A program made the position numbers and the translations under genes. Positions 37,779 through 47,971 of a stretch of 64,000 nucleotides of DNA are shown here, piece by piece; within the stretch, counting starts at the first letter, position 1, and the number at the start of each line of letters is the position of its first letter. Source of the DNA: Photobacterium halotolerans DSM 18316. GTDB taxonomy: Bacteria; Pseudomonadota; Gammaproteobacteria; Enterobacterales; Vibrionaceae. The DNA lies in contig NZ_KE384321.1 of NCBI RefSeq assembly GCF_000425165.1, forward strand, positions 192,235-256,234, given 5' to 3'. Under the pieces are notes generated by a model that saw only the letters and a list, made by a program, of their open reading frames with translations, ran no database searches and was not told the DNA's origin.

Positions 37779-40421
37779 TCAGTCTTCGCTGCTGTCTTTG
37801 GCTTCATCGCCTTCTTCAGGCAATACCGCATCGGTATCTGTTGTCACTTCCGCCACAACCTCTTCGCCGTCAACTTGCAGTAACTCGTCATCCTCAGGTT
37901 CCTCAATACGCTGAAGACCAACAACTTGTTCATCTTCTGCAGTACGGATAAGGGTAACCCCCTGAGTATTTCGACCTACGCGGCTGACTTCTGCGACACG
38001 GGTGCGCACCAGAGTACCGGCATTGGTGATCATCATGAACTCATCACCTTCCTGTACCTGAACCGCACCGACCACAGAGCCATTACGCTCGGAGACCTTG
38101 ATGGAAACAACACCCTGGGTCGCACGGCTCTTCGCTGGGTACTCTTCCAGGCTGGTACGCTTACCGTAACCGTTTTCAGTCACCGTCAGCACGTCGCCTT
38201 CATTACCAGGGACGATGAGCGATACCACTTTGTCGTCATTGGCCAGCTTGATACCGCGGACACCTGCCGCTGTACGGCCCATGCCACGCACTTGCTCTTC
38301 AGAGAAGCGTACCACTTTACCGGCGGCAGAGAACAACATGATGTCATTGCTGCTGTCAGTGATATTCACACCAATCAGTGAATCACCTTCACGCAGGTTC
38401 ACGGCAATAATACCGGCGCTGCGAGGACGGCTGAAATCCGTCAGCGGTGTTTTCTTAACCGTACCGTCAGCGGTAGCCATGAAGATGAACTTATCTTCTT
38501 CATATTCTTTCACCGGCAGAATCGCGGTAATACGCTCATTCTCTTCCAGCGGCAGAATATTCACAATTGGCTTACCACGTGCCGTCCGGCTGGCCTGCGG
38601 CAACTGGTAAACCTTCAGCCAGTACATACGGCCGCGGCTTGAGAAGCACAGGATGGTATCGTGGGTATTGGCAACCAGCAGGCGTTCGATGAAGTCTTCA
38701 TCCTTCATCCGCGTTGCGGCACGGCCTTTACCACCGCGACGCTGTGCTTCGTAATCAGCCAGCAGCTGATATTTCACATAGCCATGGTGAGACAAAGTCA
38801 CCACCACGTCTTCCTGAGTGATCAAATCTTCCAGATCGATATCATGGCTGGCCGCTGTGATTTCGGTACGGCGAACATCATTGAACTGCTCCCGGGCAAG
38901 CTCAAGTTCACCGCGGATCACTTCCATCAGGCGCTCAGCACTACTCAGGATCAACATCAGCTCTTCGATCTGGGTCAACAGACCTTTGTACTCGTCGAGA
39001 ATCTTTTCGTGTTCCAGACCGGTCAGCTTGTGCAGACGCAGATCCAGAATGGCCTGTGCCTGTTGCTCCGTCAGGTAGTACATACCATCACGAACACCCA
39101 GCTCAGCAGCCAGCCACTCAGGACGAGCCGCATCAACACCGGCACGTTCCAGCATGGCCGCCACGTCACCCAACTGCCATGGACGGGCCAGCAGGCCTTC
39201 ACGGGCAATTTGCGGCGTCGCCGCCTGACGGATCAGATCGATGATTTCATCGATATTGACCAGTGCAATCGCCAGACCTTCCAGAATATGCGCACGCTCA
39301 CGCGCTTTACGCAGTTCAAAGATGGTGCGACGTGTCACGACTTCACGGCGGTGGTTAACAAAGCTTTCCAGCATCTCTTTCAGATTGAAAAGCTTAGGCT
39401 GGCCATTTTTATCCAGCGCCACCATGTTGATACCGAACGTGGTCTGCAGCTGAGTCTGTGCATACAGATTGTTCAGTACCACCTCGGCCACAGCGTCACG
39501 ACGACACTCAATAACAATCCGCATGCCGTCTTTATCAGACTCATCACGCAGTGCACTGATGCCTTCGACTTTTTTCTCTTTGACCAGTTCAGCGATTTTT
39601 TCAATCAGACGTGCTTTGTTGACCTGATAGGGAATCTCGGTGACAACAATGGTTTCTTTGCCATTTTTGTCTGATTCAATATCGGCTTTAGAGCGCATGT
39701 ACACTTTACCGCGCCCCGTTTTATAAGCGTCAACAATACCTTTACGTCCACTGATCATCGCCGCTGTCGGGAAATCAGGGCCAGGTATATATTCCATCAG
39801 CTGGTCGATGGTAATTTGATCGTTGTCCATAAAGGCCAGACAGCCGTCAATCACCTCACCCAGATTATGCGGTGGAATATTGGTCGCCATACCTACGGCA
39901 ATACCGGATGCACCGTTAACCAGCAGGTTAGGAATTTTGGTTGGCAACACAGCAGGAATGCGCTCTGTGCCATCGTAGTTGTCAACAAAGTCGACAGTTT
40001 CTTTATCCAGGTCGGCCAGCAGTTCGTGAGCAATTTTGCTCATCCGCACTTCGGTATAACGCATTGCCGCGGCAGAGTCGCCATCAATGGAACCGAAGTT
40101 ACCCTGGCCGTCGACCAGCATATAACGAAGGGAGAAAGGTTGCGCCATACGAACAATAGTGTCGTATACCGCGCTATCACCATGAGGGTGATATTTACCG
40201 ATCACGTCGCCCACAACACGGGCAGATTTTTTGTATGGTTTATTCCAGTCATTACCGAGTACGTTCATCGCGAATAGTACGCGGCGATGTACCGGCTTCA
40301 GGCCATCACGCACATCAGGAAGAGCACGACCCACGATGACTGACATCGCGTAGTCGAGGTATGAGCCTTTCAGCTCCTCTTCAATGTTTACCGGCGTGAT
40401 CTCTTTTGCAAGATCGCTCAT
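37779..40421 (-). CDS. gyrA: DNA gyrase subunit A
   Basis: An 880-residue type IIA topoisomerase subunit (E. coli 875 aa). The catalytic tyrosine is Tyr122 in [11 protein letters not shown]. The quinolone-determining region reads [15 protein letters not shown] with Ser83 and Asp87, the wild-type susceptible residues. The GyrA box QRRGGKG begins the C-terminal DNA-wrapping beta-pinwheel, and the protein ends in a long acidic tail ([12 protein letters not shown]). It is a monocistronic minus-strand gene with its own terminator; the 336-bp region to ubiG contains the divergent promoters. Confidence 0.97.
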   Translation of the reverse strand: MSDLAKEITPVNIEEELKGSYLDYAMSVIVGRALPDVRDGLKPVHRRVLFAMNVLGNDWNKPYKKSARVVGDVIGKYHPHGDSAVYDTIVRMAQPFSLRYMLVDGQGNFGSIDGDSAAAMRYTEVRMSKIAHELLADLDKETVDFVDNYDGTERIPAVLPTKIPNLLVNGASGIAVGMATNIPPHNLGEVIDGCLAFMDNDQITIDQLMEYIPGPDFPTAAMISGRKGIVDAYKTGRGKVYMRSKADIESDKNGKETIVVTEIPYQVNKARLIEKIAELVKEKKVEGISALRDESDKDGMRIVIECRRDAVAEVVLNNLYAQTQLQTTFGINMVALDKNGQPKLFNLKEMLESFVNHRREVVTRRTIFELRKARERAHILEGLAIALVNIDEIIDLIRQAATPQIAREGLLARPWQLGDVAAMLERAGVDAARPEWLAAELGVRDGMYYLTEQQAQAILDLRLHKLTGLEHEKILDEYKGLLTQIEELMLILSSAERLMEVIRGELELAREQFNDVRRTEITAASHDIDLEDLITQEDVVVTLSHHGYVKYQLLADYEAQRRGGKGRAATRMKDEDFIERLLVANTHDTILCFSSRGRMYWLKVYQLPQASRTARGKPIVNILPLEENERITAILPVKEYEEDKFIFMATADGTVKKTPLTDFSRPRSAGIIAVNLREGDSLIGVNITDSSNDIMLFSAAGKVVRFSEEQVRGMGRTAAGVRGIKLANDDKVVSLIVPGNEGDVLTVTENGYGKRTSLEEYPAKSRATQGVVSIKVSERNGSVVGAVQVQEGDEFMMITNAGTLVRTRVAEVSRVGRNTQGVTLIRTAEDEQVVGLQRIEEPEDDELLQVDGEEVVAEVTTDTDAVLPEEGDEAKDSSED

Positions 40422-40757
40422 GGAGCCACTATCCCTCAGGTAGATTCTGTCGTATTTTTATACGTGCAAGGTGCGGGAATATAGCATATTTCCCACTTAA
40501 TAGGCACACCTTTCAGTGCCTTTCTTGTGAGTAATTTTACGAATTGAAAATAAACTCTTGTCCTTCTGTGCAATCCATGGGGGTTCTCCCCGCCATCAAG
40601 TGAAGGTTTTTAATACAGAAAAACAGCGACTGGCGAAAGATGCACCAGCATCATTGTATTTTCTTGCGACAGACCTAGGTTAGGCAAACAAGCATTTCAT
40701 GTCAGCCGTCTTTCGCTATAATGCCCGCTCTGACATCAATGGAAATGGCGAGCAATA
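40422..40757. other. Divergent gyrA-ubiG intergenic region
   Basis: A 336-bp region with no ORF. A TATAAT at 40717-40722 preceded 16 nt upstream by TTTCAT (40695-40700) is a plausible ubiG promoter, giving a start near 40730. No obvious gyrA promoter element could be fixed by eye. No repeats or other structures were seen. Confidence 0.4.
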
Positions 40758-41456
40758 ATGACCAAGCAGTTAAATGTCGATCCGGCAGAAATCAGTAAAT
40801 TTGAAGAAATGGCATCACGCTGGTGGGATCTGGAAGGCGAATTCAAGCCTCTGCATCAGATCAACCCACTGCGCTTGAACTATGTGATCGACCATGCCGG
40901 CGGACTGTTTGGCAAAAAAATCCTCGATGTGGGCTGCGGCGGCGGCATCCTGGCCGAAAGCATGGCCCGAGAAGGCGCGGAAGTCACGGGGTTGGACATG
41001 GGTAAAGAGCCATTAACGGTAGCTCGTCTGCATGCGCTGGAAACCGGCACTAAGCTGGACTACATCCAGCAGACGGTTGAAGAACATGCTGAACAGTACG
41101 ACGTCGTCACTTGTATGGAAATGCTGGAACATGTGCCGGATCCTGCCTCTGTGATTGCATCCTGTGCCCGACTGGTGAAGCCTGGCGGCCATGTGTTCTT
41201 TTCAACCCTGAACCGGAACATGAAATCCTACTTGTTTGCGATTGTCGGTGCCGAGCAGGTCATGAAACTGGTACCTAAAGGTACGCACGATCACAAAAAG
41301 TTTATTCGTCCGTCAGAGCTGATGGCGATGGTTGATCTGACTGCGCTCGAAGACCGCCACATTACCGGTTTGCACTACAACCCACTGACCGACACCTACA
41401 AGCTGGGCCGTAACGTGGACGTGAATTATATCCTGCACACAGTAAAACCTGAATAA
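40758..41456 (+). CDS. ubiG: UbiG, ubiquinone biosynthesis O-methyltransferase
   Basis: A 232-residue SAM-dependent methyltransferase carrying out both O-methylations in ubiquinone synthesis. [27 protein letters not shown], the SAM motif [28 protein letters not shown] and FFSTLNRN are typical, as is the C-terminal [20 protein letters not shown] precedes the ATG. It is divergent from gyrA, an arrangement shared with E. coli, and followed 180 nt later by a HAD phosphatase gene. Confidence 0.96.
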   Translation: MTKQLNVDPAEISKFEEMASRWWDLEGEFKPLHQINPLRLNYVIDHAGGLFGKKILDVGCGGGILAESMAREGAEVTGLDMGKEPLTVARLHALETGTKLDYIQQTVEEHAEQYDVVTCMEMLEHVPDPASVIASCARLVKPGGHVFFSTLNRNMKSYLFAIVGAEQVMKLVPKGTHDHKKFIRPSELMAMVDLTALEDRHITGLHYNPLTDTYKLGRNVDVNYILHTVKPE

Positions 41457-41635
41457 ACAGCCTGTCTCACTACAGCCAGGCTACTTGCTCAAGCCTGGCT
41501 GACCCCTCCTTTCTTCCGCGTTTGATCCAATGCCCGGATTATGCCCATAATCATACGGCTTCGCCGTTTTACTGATATGCTTTAAGCACATTCATTGCAC
41601 ACGCTTTATCAGCCTTTGAGATAAGGACACAGCCT

Positions 41636-42352
41636 ATGTTGGGGTATCGGATTGACGCTGTACTTTTTGATCTGGACGGCACCTTGCTTGATACCGCTCC
41701 GGATATGGCAAGAGCGGCTAACAGAGTGCTTGCAGATTACGATGTTCAGCCACTGACTGCAGCGCAAATCCAGGCGAATACCAGCTACGGTGCCAATGGC
41801 TTGATAAAAGCGGGATTTGGTACAATACCCGCGCATCTGAACCCTTTGCATCTCAGGCAACAATTCCTTGATTACTATCATGATGAAATTTGTTTAAAAA
41901 CATCAATGTATGATGGCATTGATACACTTTTAAACTATTTGAACAAAAATAGAGTCCCGTGGGGAATAATGACAAACAAACCTGAGTTTCTCACTCAGCG
42001 CCTGCTTCCCTACTTCCCTGTTTTGTCTGAAGCAGAAGTCGTCGTTTGTGGCGACACATTAGACAAAGCCAAGCCGCACCCCGATCCGCTCTGGCATGCC
42101 TGCCAGCTGCTTAACATCCCACCTGAAAGTTGCCTGTATGTCGGTGACATTGAAAAGGACATGATTGCCGCGCGAGCCGCACGCATGCCAGGTGCTGTCG
42201 CTGGATGGGGATACATAGGTGATGAGCATCATCCCGACCTGTGGCAAGCGCAGGCGATCCTGCCTGAACCCGCCGCACTCATCCCCATACTGGAACAACA
42301 TAATCGTAACGAAAGCGCCTTTTTTAACCAATCATGCTGCACGCAAAAATAG
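41636..42352 (+). CDS. HAD-IA phosphatase, MupP/Gph-like
   Basis: A 238-residue haloacid dehalogenase-family phosphatase. Motif I is LFDLDGTLLDTAPD (Asp12, Asp14), motif II IMTNKPE, motif III lysine in KAKPHPDP and motif IV YVGDIEKD. The sequence fits phosphoglycolate phosphatase (Gph) and MurNAc-6-phosphate phosphatase (MupP) about equally. In Pseudomonas mupP lies directly downstream of ubiG, as here, which favours MupP. GATAAGGACACAGCCT precedes the ATG. A GC-rich palindrome at 41473-41501 lies between ubiG and this gene but lacks a T-tract, so read-through is possible. Confidence 0.85.
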   Translation: MLGYRIDAVLFDLDGTLLDTAPDMARAANRVLADYDVQPLTAAQIQANTSYGANGLIKAGFGTIPAHLNPLHLRQQFLDYYHDEICLKTSMYDGIDTLLNYLNKNRVPWGIMTNKPEFLTQRLLPYFPVLSEAEVVVCGDTLDKAKPHPDPLWHACQLLNIPPESCLYVGDIEKDMIAARAARMPGAVAGWGYIGDEHHPDLWQAQAILPEPAALIPILEQHNRNESAFFNQSCCTQK

Positions 42353-42494
42353 AGCGGAAAATCAGGAAAAATCAAGGGAAAAAAAATTTTTCCGGCGGAA
42401 AAAACAGGTGCTTTTTGTTTGCATTTTCCTATGACACTGGCAAGTCTGATGAAATAGGTGAGTACGCACTAACTATCCATTTTACATCCCCATG

Positions 42495-42503
42495 TTATCC
42501 ACA
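42495..42503 (+). promoter_or_regulatory. DnaA box upstream of nrdA
   Basis: TTATCCACA is a perfect match to the high-affinity DnaA box. DnaA boxes in the nrdAB promoter are known from E. coli, where DnaA-ATP modulates ribonucleotide reductase expression. Distance to the nrdA start is about 194 nt. Confidence 0.65.
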
Positions 42504-42542
42504 AGCGGTCAAAAAATACCAGCTTGCAAATTCGTATCCTCA

Positions 42543-42588
42543 CCACTATCTTGTTTGCCACATGGCTTAACACCCCAACATATAGTGT
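42543..42588 (+). promoter_or_regulatory. NrdR box pair upstream of nrdA
   Basis: CCCCAACATATAGTGT (42573-42588) fits the NrdR box pattern ACACTATATATAGTGT well in its right half. About 30 nt upstream a CACTAT half (42544-42549) could be the partner box, with a poor right half. Paired boxes about three helical turns apart are the norm for NrdR, the Zn/ATP-cone repressor of ribonucleotide reductase genes. Confidence 0.62.
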
Positions 42589-42696
42589 TTTGGTCTATCA
42601 TTTTAAGTGTAACGAAGATCACAATCTTCTTTTACTTTTTTAATAAAATTGCAAAAAAGCACTATAGATCAGGGAAAACTGGGAAAACGATTAAAA

Positions 42697-44964
42697 ATGA
42701 ATCAACAGCTAACTGTAACCAAGCGTGATGGACGCAAAGAACGCATCGATCTGGACAAGATCCACCGTGTCATTACCTGGGCCGCTGAAGGTCTGGAAAA
42801 TGTGTCAGTGTCGCAGGTTGAGCTGAAATCTCATATCCAGTTCTACGATGGTATCAAAACAGAAGATATTCATGAGACCATCATTAAAGCAGCTGCTGAC
42901 TTGATTTCGGAAGAGTCGCCAGATTACCAGTATCTGGCTGCCCGCCTTGCTATCTTCCATCTGCGTAAAAAAGCGTATGGTCAGTTCGAGCCACCGACAC
43001 TGCTCGACCATGTAAGAAAAATGGTCGACAAGGGTAAGTACGACAAGCACCTGCTTGAAGATTACTCTGCCGAAGAAATGGCCGCGATGGATGACTATAT
43101 CGATCACTGGCGCGACATGAACTTCTCGTATGCTGCAGTAAAGCAGTTAGAAGGTAAGTACCTTGTCCAGAACCGTGTCAGCGGTGAAATCTACGAAAGT
43201 GCCCAGTTCCTGTACATTATGATTGCGGCGTGCCTGTTCAGTAAGTATCCGAAAGATACGCGTCTGGACTACATTAAGCGCTTTTATGATGCTGTGTCTC
43301 TGTTTAAGGTTTCCCTGCCTACACCTATTATGTCTGGTGTGCGCACGCCAACCCGCCAGTTCAGCTCATGTGTACTGATTGAATGTGATGACAGCCTGGA
43401 TTCTATCAATGCAACCGCCAGCGCGATTGTTCGCTACGTTTCCCAGCGTGCGGGCATCGGTATCAACGCAGGCCGTATTCGTGCCCTGGGTTCTGAAATC
43501 CGTGGCGGCGAAGCCTTCCATACCGGTTGTATTCCGTTCTACAAGTATTTCCAGACCGCGGTAAAATGCTGTTCTCAGGGCGGCGTTCGTGGTGGCGCTG
43601 CCACACTGTTCTACCCAATCTGGCACCGCGAAGTTGAATCTCTGCTGGTACTGAAAAACAACCGTGGTGTTGAAGAAAACCGTGTCCGTCACATGGATTA
43701 CGGTGTCCAGATCAACAAACTGATGTATACCCGTCTGATCAAAGGCGAGACCATTTCTCTGTTCTCACCGTCGGATGTACCTGGGCTATATGATGCTTTC
43801 TTTGCCGATCAGGAAGAGTTTGAACGCCTGTATGTGAAGTATGAGCAGGACGACAGCATCAAAAAGCAAACAGTGAAAGCCATCGATCTGTTCTCTCTGC
43901 TGATGCAAGAGCGTGCGTCTACTGGCCGTATTTATATCCAGAATGTTGACCACTGTAATACTCACAGCCCGTTCGACCCGGCGGTTGCGCCAATTCGCCA
44001 GTCTAATCTGTGCCTGGAAATCGCGCTGCCAACCAAACCGCTGACCAACGTTGAAGATGAAAACGGTGAAATCGCGCTGTGTACTCTGTCTGCGTTCAAC
44101 CTGGGTGCTATCGAAAACCTGGATGAGCTGGAAGAAATGGCGGAGCTGACCGTCCGCGCTTTGGATGCCCTGCTGGACTACCAGGATTATCCGCTGCCTG
44201 CAGCTCGTCGTGCGACCATGAACCGCCGTACTCTGGGTGTGGGTGTGATCAATTTTGCTTACTATCTGGCAAAACACGGTGTGCGTTATTCAGACGGCAG
44301 TGCGAACAACCTGACTCACCAGGCGTTTGAGGCCATTCAGTACTACCTGCTGAAAGCGTCTGTCGGCCTGGCTAAAGAGCGCGGCGCTTGCCCGGCGTTC
44401 AATGAAACCACCTATTCGAAAGGTATCCTGCCCATTGATACCTATAAGAAAGATTTGGATAAAATCTGTGGTCAGGAACTGCGTTATGACTGGGATGCGC
44501 TGCGTCAGGAAATCATGACTCACGGCCTGCGTAACTCAACGCTGTCTGCTCTTATGCCGTCTGAGACATCGTCTCAGATTTCTAACGCAACAAATGGTAT
44601 TGAGCCACCTCGTGGTTTCGTCTCCATCAAAGCGTCTAAAGACGGCATCCTGAAGCAGGTGGTTCCTGAATACAATAAATACAAAGACAACTATGAGTTG
44701 CTTTGGAACATTGGCAGCAATGATGGCTACCTGCAACTGGTCGGTATCATGCAGAAGTTCGTCGATCAGGCGATTTCCGCTAATACCAACTACGACCCGA
44801 GCATTCAGCCAGGTGGCAAAGTGCCAATGAAACTCTTGCTCAAGGACCTGCTGACAGCGTATAAACTCGGCGTTAAAACTCTGTATTATCACAACACCCG
44901 CGATGGTGCTTCTGATGCGCAGGGCGATGTCGCTGCAGACGACTGCACCAGCTGCAAGATTTAA
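42697..44964 (+). CDS. nrdA: Ribonucleoside-diphosphate reductase class Ia, alpha subunit
   Basis: A 755-residue class Ia catalytic subunit reducing ribonucleoside diphosphates. The N-terminal ATP-cone begins [37 protein letters not shown] contains one redox cysteine; [12 protein letters not shown] and [12 protein letters not shown] carry the active-site cysteines and glutamate. The C-terminal thioredoxin-shuttle pair is CTSCKI, a C-x2-C instead of the C-x4-C of E. coli. The ATG at 42697 gives the canonical MNQQLTV start; a TTG 16 codons upstream is rejected. It forms an operon with nrdB and yfaE. Confidence 0.97.
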   Translation: MNQQLTVTKRDGRKERIDLDKIHRVITWAAEGLENVSVSQVELKSHIQFYDGIKTEDIHETIIKAAADLISEESPDYQYLAARLAIFHLRKKAYGQFEPPTLLDHVRKMVDKGKYDKHLLEDYSAEEMAAMDDYIDHWRDMNFSYAAVKQLEGKYLVQNRVSGEIYESAQFLYIMIAACLFSKYPKDTRLDYIKRFYDAVSLFKVSLPTPIMSGVRTPTRQFSSCVLIECDDSLDSINATASAIVRYVSQRAGIGINAGRIRALGSEIRGGEAFHTGCIPFYKYFQTAVKCCSQGGVRGGAATLFYPIWHREVESLLVLKNNRGVEENRVRHMDYGVQINKLMYTRLIKGETISLFSPSDVPGLYDAFFADQEEFERLYVKYEQDDSIKKQTVKAIDLFSLLMQERASTGRIYIQNVDHCNTHSPFDPAVAPIRQSNLCLEIALPTKPLTNVEDENGEIALCTLSAFNLGAIENLDELEEMAELTVRALDALLDYQDYPLPAARRATMNRRTLGVGVINFAYYLAKHGVRYSDGSANNLTHQAFEAIQYYLLKASVGLAKERGACPAFNETTYSKGILPIDTYKKDLDKICGQELRYDWDALRQEIMTHGLRNSTLSALMPSETSSQISNATNGIEPPRGFVSIKASKDGILKQVVPEYNKYKDNYELLWNIGSNDGYLQLVGIMQKFVDQAISANTNYDPSIQPGGKVPMKLLLKDLLTAYKLGVKTLYYHNTRDGASDAQGDVAADDCTSCKI

Positions 44965-44982
44965 TAACTAACAAAAACAAAT

Positions 44983-44998
44983 GGGAGCTTCGGCTCCC
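44983..44998 (+). terminator. Hairpin in the nrdA-nrdB gap, possible attenuator
   Basis: GGGAGC TTCG GCTCCC is a very stable UUCG tetraloop hairpin, followed by CCTTTGATG, which is too poor in T for a full terminator. It lies 19 nt past nrdA and 19 nt before nrdB and could set the nrdA:nrdB ratio or stabilise the nrdA 3' end. Confidence 0.55.
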
Positions 44999-45017
44999 CT
45001 TTGATGCTGAGGACACA

Positions 45018-46151
45018 ATGGCATACAGTACTTTCTGTAAAACTAACAACAACCCGCTGCATGAACCTATGTTCTTTGGTCAGCCGGTTAACGTTGCACG
45101 TTACGACCAGCAAAAGTTCGAGATTTTCGAAAAACTGATTGAAAAACAATTGTCTTTCTTCTGGCGTCCGGAAGAAGTTGATGTATCCAGTGATCGTATT
45201 AACTTCAACAATCTGCCTGAGCACGAACGCCACATTTTCATCAGTAACCTGAAATACCAAACCCTGCTGGATTCCATTCAGGGACGCAGCCCAAACGTTG
45301 CCCTGCTGCCACTGGTCTCGATTCCTGAACTGGAAACCTGGATTGAAACCTGGTCATTCTCAGAGACTATCCATTCGCGCTCCTACACGCATATTATCCG
45401 CAATATCGTTAACGACCCTGCTGTGGTATTTAACGATATCGTTGAAAATGAGCACATTATTAAACGCGCGGCGGATATTTCCCGTTACTACGACGAACTG
45501 ATCCAGGACACCAGCGATTATCACCGTATGGGTGAAGGCGAGCATGTGGTCAACGGGGAAACCGTTGTGGTCAGTCTGCACGAGTTAAAGAAAAAACTGT
45601 ACCTGTGCATGATGTCGGTCAATGCGCTGGAAGCGATCCGTTTCTACGTCAGCTTTGCCTGCTCTTTCGCCTTCGCTGAACGTGAGTTGATGGAAGGTAA
45701 TGCCAAAATCATCAAGCTGATCGCTCGTGATGAAGCCCTGCACCTGACAGGCACTCAGCATATCCTTAACCTGATGCGTACCGGTCAGGATGATCCTGAG
45801 ATGGCTGACATTGCCCGTGAGTGTGAACAGCAGAGCTTCGACATCTTTAAAGATGCTGCTGAGCAGGAAAAAGAATGGGCGGAATACCTGTTTAAAGACG
45901 GGTCGATGATCGGCCTGAACAAAGACATTCTTTGCCAGTACGTGGAATACATCACCAACCTGCGTATGACAGCCGTTGGCCTGAAACCCGCTTACCCGGG
46001 TGCCACTCAAAACCCGATTCCGTGGATTAACGCCTGGCTGTCTTCTGACAACGTGCAGGTTGCGCCACAGGAAGCGGAAATCAGTTCTTACCTGGTTGGT
46101 CAGATTGATAACGACGTCAGTGCTGACGATCTGGGTGACTTCGAACTATGA
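45018..46151 (+). CDS. nrdB: Ribonucleoside-diphosphate reductase class Ia, beta subunit
   Basis: A 377-residue diiron-tyrosyl radical subunit. The radical tyrosine is Tyr123 in [10 protein letters not shown]. Iron ligands are in LLDSIQGR (Asp85), SETIHSRS (Glu116, His119), [10 protein letters not shown] region and [13 protein letters not shown]. The C-terminal tail [12 protein letters not shown] serves docking to NrdA. TGAGGACACA precedes the ATG. Its last 4 nt overlap yfaE. Confidence 0.97.
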   Translation: MAYSTFCKTNNNPLHEPMFFGQPVNVARYDQQKFEIFEKLIEKQLSFFWRPEEVDVSSDRINFNNLPEHERHIFISNLKYQTLLDSIQGRSPNVALLPLVSIPELETWIETWSFSETIHSRSYTHIIRNIVNDPAVVFNDIVENEHIIKRAADISRYYDELIQDTSDYHRMGEGEHVVNGETVVVSLHELKKKLYLCMMSVNALEAIRFYVSFACSFAFAERELMEGNAKIIKLIARDEALHLTGTQHILNLMRTGQDDPEMADIARECEQQSFDIFKDAAEQEKEWAEYLFKDGSMIGLNKDILCQYVEYITNLRMTAVGLKPAYPGATQNPIPWINAWLSSDNVQVAPQEAEISSYLVGQIDNDVSADDLGDFEL

Positions 46152-46435
46152 GCCGATTGACCATTACGGTTAACGGACAACAGGTTTCTGGCAATAATGA
46201 TGAGCCTTTATTAGTCCAACTGGAACGTGCAGGTTTACAGCCTGAGTACCAGTGCCGCAATGGAATGTGTGGGGCCTGCCGGTGCAAACTGATAGCAGGC
46301 CAGGTGGATCAGCGCGAGGCAATGGCCTTTGTCGCACCGGGAGAAATCCTTGCCTGCCGGTCGATACCAACCTCAGATCTGAGTCTGGAATTTGATTACC
46401 AGGTCCAACTCTCTCACTCTGCGGTTAACGAGTAA
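46148..46435 (+). CDS. yfaE: YfaE 2Fe-2S ferredoxin maintaining the NrdB cofactor
   Basis: A 95-residue plant-type [2Fe-2S] ferredoxin. Ligand cysteines are in [15 protein letters not shown] and LACRS, the C-x4-C-x2-C plus distal C pattern. In E. coli YfaE reduces the met-NrdB centre to regenerate the diferric-tyrosyl cofactor. It overlaps nrdB by 4 nt (ATGA), so translation is coupled. A strong terminator follows. Confidence 0.95.
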   Translation: MSRLTITVNGQQVSGNNDEPLLVQLERAGLQPEYQCRNGMCGACRCKLIAGQVDQREAMAFVAPGEILACRSIPTSDLSLEFDYQVQLSHSAVNE

Positions 46436-46471
46436 CCCACCTCAGCGCTGAACACAGCTCAACTCTGTGTC

Positions 46472-46509
46472 AAAAAAAGCCAGTCTGGAGTACCAGACTG
46501 GCTTTTTTG
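46472..46509. terminator. Bidirectional terminator between yfaE and the cinA-like gene
   Basis: GCCAGTCTGG (46479-46488) and CCAGACTGGC (46493-46502) form a 10-bp stem with an AGTA loop, extended by an A-run and T-run on either side. It ends nrdAB-yfaE and the convergent cinA-like gene. Confidence 0.92.
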
Positions 46510-46528
46510 TTTCTTGTGCTGATTGAGA

Positions 46529-47761
46529 TCAATTCGGCTCGGCCGGTAAAAACAACTCACTCAGCCTCTCGAACGATTCATACTGGCCAATCACGGTCTG
46601 ACCCGTTTGCCACCGGCGCAGCATATCCAGCATCAAAGTCGCGACCATTTTACGATGAGGCTTATTGGCATACTCCCGTCGGGTACGCACGTGCTGCGCC
46701 CAATCGCCGTTTGGCGTAGACAGGGCAATCGCAATACTGTTGTCATACAGCGGGCCACAAACCAGTGCCAGATCAGAACCCGTCTGCTGCCGGGCGGCGG
46801 CGGCCATTGCTAAAGAGGCCCCCATAGGCTCTGCGTCGCTCAAAGAGGGATCGACCTGGGTCGTCAACAACCATCCCTGACTTAATGCAGTCTGGGTCGC
46901 CGGATTATCCTGCAGCCAGTTAAGTACATCACCGCCGGTAAACTGCTCTGCCACCGTTAATGTGAGAGGGGCTTTGGAGAAATGCGTGCCTATGGTATCG
47001 AGCAAGGTTTCACCGGCACCGACAATATTCTCACCCAGGCGCGCCTGAATTTGCGCTAACACGGCAGCGGCCTGGGCATCATTTTTAGGTGCAAACAACT
47101 TCACTTCGATAAAAGGCAAGTAAGAGCGGTAACCCAGCTGGAATAACGGCGGTAAGGACAGCGAAGCCAGAGTATCGTTGATGCCTGACTCTGATAATCC
47201 GAAGCTGTACAGCCGGTGACACTCAAGGCTTGCGACATCCGGGTGCAGCGATTTAAGCCTGGGCAGGATCTCGTCTTCTACCATGACCTTAAATTCACTG
47301 GGCACACCCGGGGTGAAGAACAAATGTGCACGGTTCAGCTTCATCATGAAGCCGCATGCGGTACCAACCGGGTTATCCAGTACGTCGGCTCCCTCTGGCA
47401 ACATGGCCTGCTTCAGGTTTGCCTGCGGCATTTCCCGACCCAGAGTCCGGTACTTCTCGATCATTTGCTCAACCCAGAACTCCGACTGCTCTAAGCCGGC
47501 TCCTGCTGCAATGGCTGCCGCCTGGGCTGTCAAATCATCGGTGGTCGGCCCCAGACCACCATTTACAATGACGATATCAGCCGTAAGGCTGCACTGCTCT
47601 ATTTCCGATGCCAGACTTTCAAGCTGATCACCGACTGTAGTGCGTCGCGACAGCGCGAAGCCGTTCTGAAAAAACAAACGGGACAGCCATGCTGCATTGG
47701 TATCAACGATATCTCCATGCAGGACTTCTTCACCGGTACTTATCATGACAACTTGCAACAT
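46529..47761 (-). CDS. CinA-like protein (YfaY type) with degenerate deamidase domain
   Basis: A 410-residue CinA-family protein. The N-terminal COG1058/MoCF-like domain (about 1-170) has ISTGEEVLHGDIVDTNAAWL, VNGGLGPTTDDLTAQA and FFTPGVPSEFK. The C-terminal domain corresponds to NMN deamidase (PncC), but the conserved AESCTGG reads VAEQFTGG and the usual SGIAGP motif is replaced by LVCGPLYDN, so deamidase activity is probably lost. This matches the E. coli paralogue YfaY, which lies near nrdAB-yfaE. It converges with yfaE. The residual role is unknown, possibly ADP-ribose or CoA-type hydrolysis by the N-terminal domain. Confidence 0.87.
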   Translation of the reverse strand: MLQVVMISTGEEVLHGDIVDTNAAWLSRLFFQNGFALSRRTTVGDQLESLASEIEQCSLTADIVIVNGGLGPTTDDLTAQAAAIAAGAGLEQSEFWVEQMIEKYRTLGREMPQANLKQAMLPEGADVLDNPVGTACGFMMKLNRAHLFFTPGVPSEFKVMVEDEILPRLKSLHPDVASLECHRLYSFGLSESGINDTLASLSLPPLFQLGYRSYLPFIEVKLFAPKNDAQAAAVLAQIQARLGENIVGAGETLLDTIGTHFSKAPLTLTVAEQFTGGDVLNWLQDNPATQTALSQGWLLTTQVDPSLSDAEPMGASLAMAAAARQQTGSDLALVCGPLYDNSIAIALSTPNGDWAQHVRTRREYANKPHRKMVATLMLDMLRRWQTGQTVIGQYESFERLSELFLPAEPN

Positions 47762-47891
47762 GTTGTTCCTCTTATTTATTCAGTTGGCACTTCACTGTAA
47801 CACTTAGTCAACCACGAGAGAATCTTAAGCACTGATAATTGAAAACACCCTCTGGTGCAATGCATTACACTCACTACATAACAATCAGAAC

Positions 47892-47909
47892 CGTAAACTT
47901 TAATTTACA
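47892..47909 (+). promoter_or_regulatory. TyrR box upstream of tyrP
   Basis: CGTAAA-N6-TTTACA matches the TyrR consensus TGTAAA-N6-TTTACA with one mismatch and keeps the essential G and C separated by 14 nt. It is 17 nt upstream of a good -35 element. tyrR itself is encoded at 12.6-14.2 kb. Confidence 0.75.
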
Positions 47910-47925
47910 TAAAAATAAACAAAAT

Positions 47926-47954
47926 TTGACAGGTCATTTTTCTGCATTTAAAGT
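47926..47954 (+). promoter_or_regulatory. Sigma-70 promoter of tyrP
   Basis: TTGACA (47926-47931), 17-nt spacer, TAAAGT (47949-47954). Initiation near 47961 would give a leader of about 255 nt before the tyrP start at 48217. Confidence 0.72.
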
Positions 47955-47971
47955 GTTCACCGTAAATTACG
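47954..47971 (+). promoter_or_regulatory. Possible weak TyrR box over the tyrP start site
   Basis: TGTTCA-N6-ATTACG matches the TyrR consensus at 8 of 12 defined positions and preserves the G-N14-C pair. It overlaps the -10 and start region of the promoter. A strong plus weak box pair is the arrangement known at E. coli tyrP. Confidence 0.4.

Larger units (their letters stand above)
42353..42696 (+). other. nrdA upstream regulatory region
   Basis: A 344-bp A/T-rich region without an ORF of note. It contains a DnaA box at 42495-42503 and NrdR-like boxes at about 42543-42588, and ends with a T-rich stretch before nrdA. This fits the cell-cycle and nucleotide control known for nrdAB. Confidence 0.6.

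Noticed and set aside
40050..40200. Quinolone-resistance changes in gyrA.
   Set aside because: Ser83 and Asp87 are both wild type.
41473..41501. Palindrome after ubiG as a terminator.
   Set aside because: CAGCCAGGCT/AGCCTGGCTG is a good stem, but no T-tract follows, so I did not list it as a terminator.
42334..42728. Two 78-codon frames upstream of nrdA.
   Set aside because: They cover the DnaA and NrdR sites, show no protein features and lack ribosome sites.
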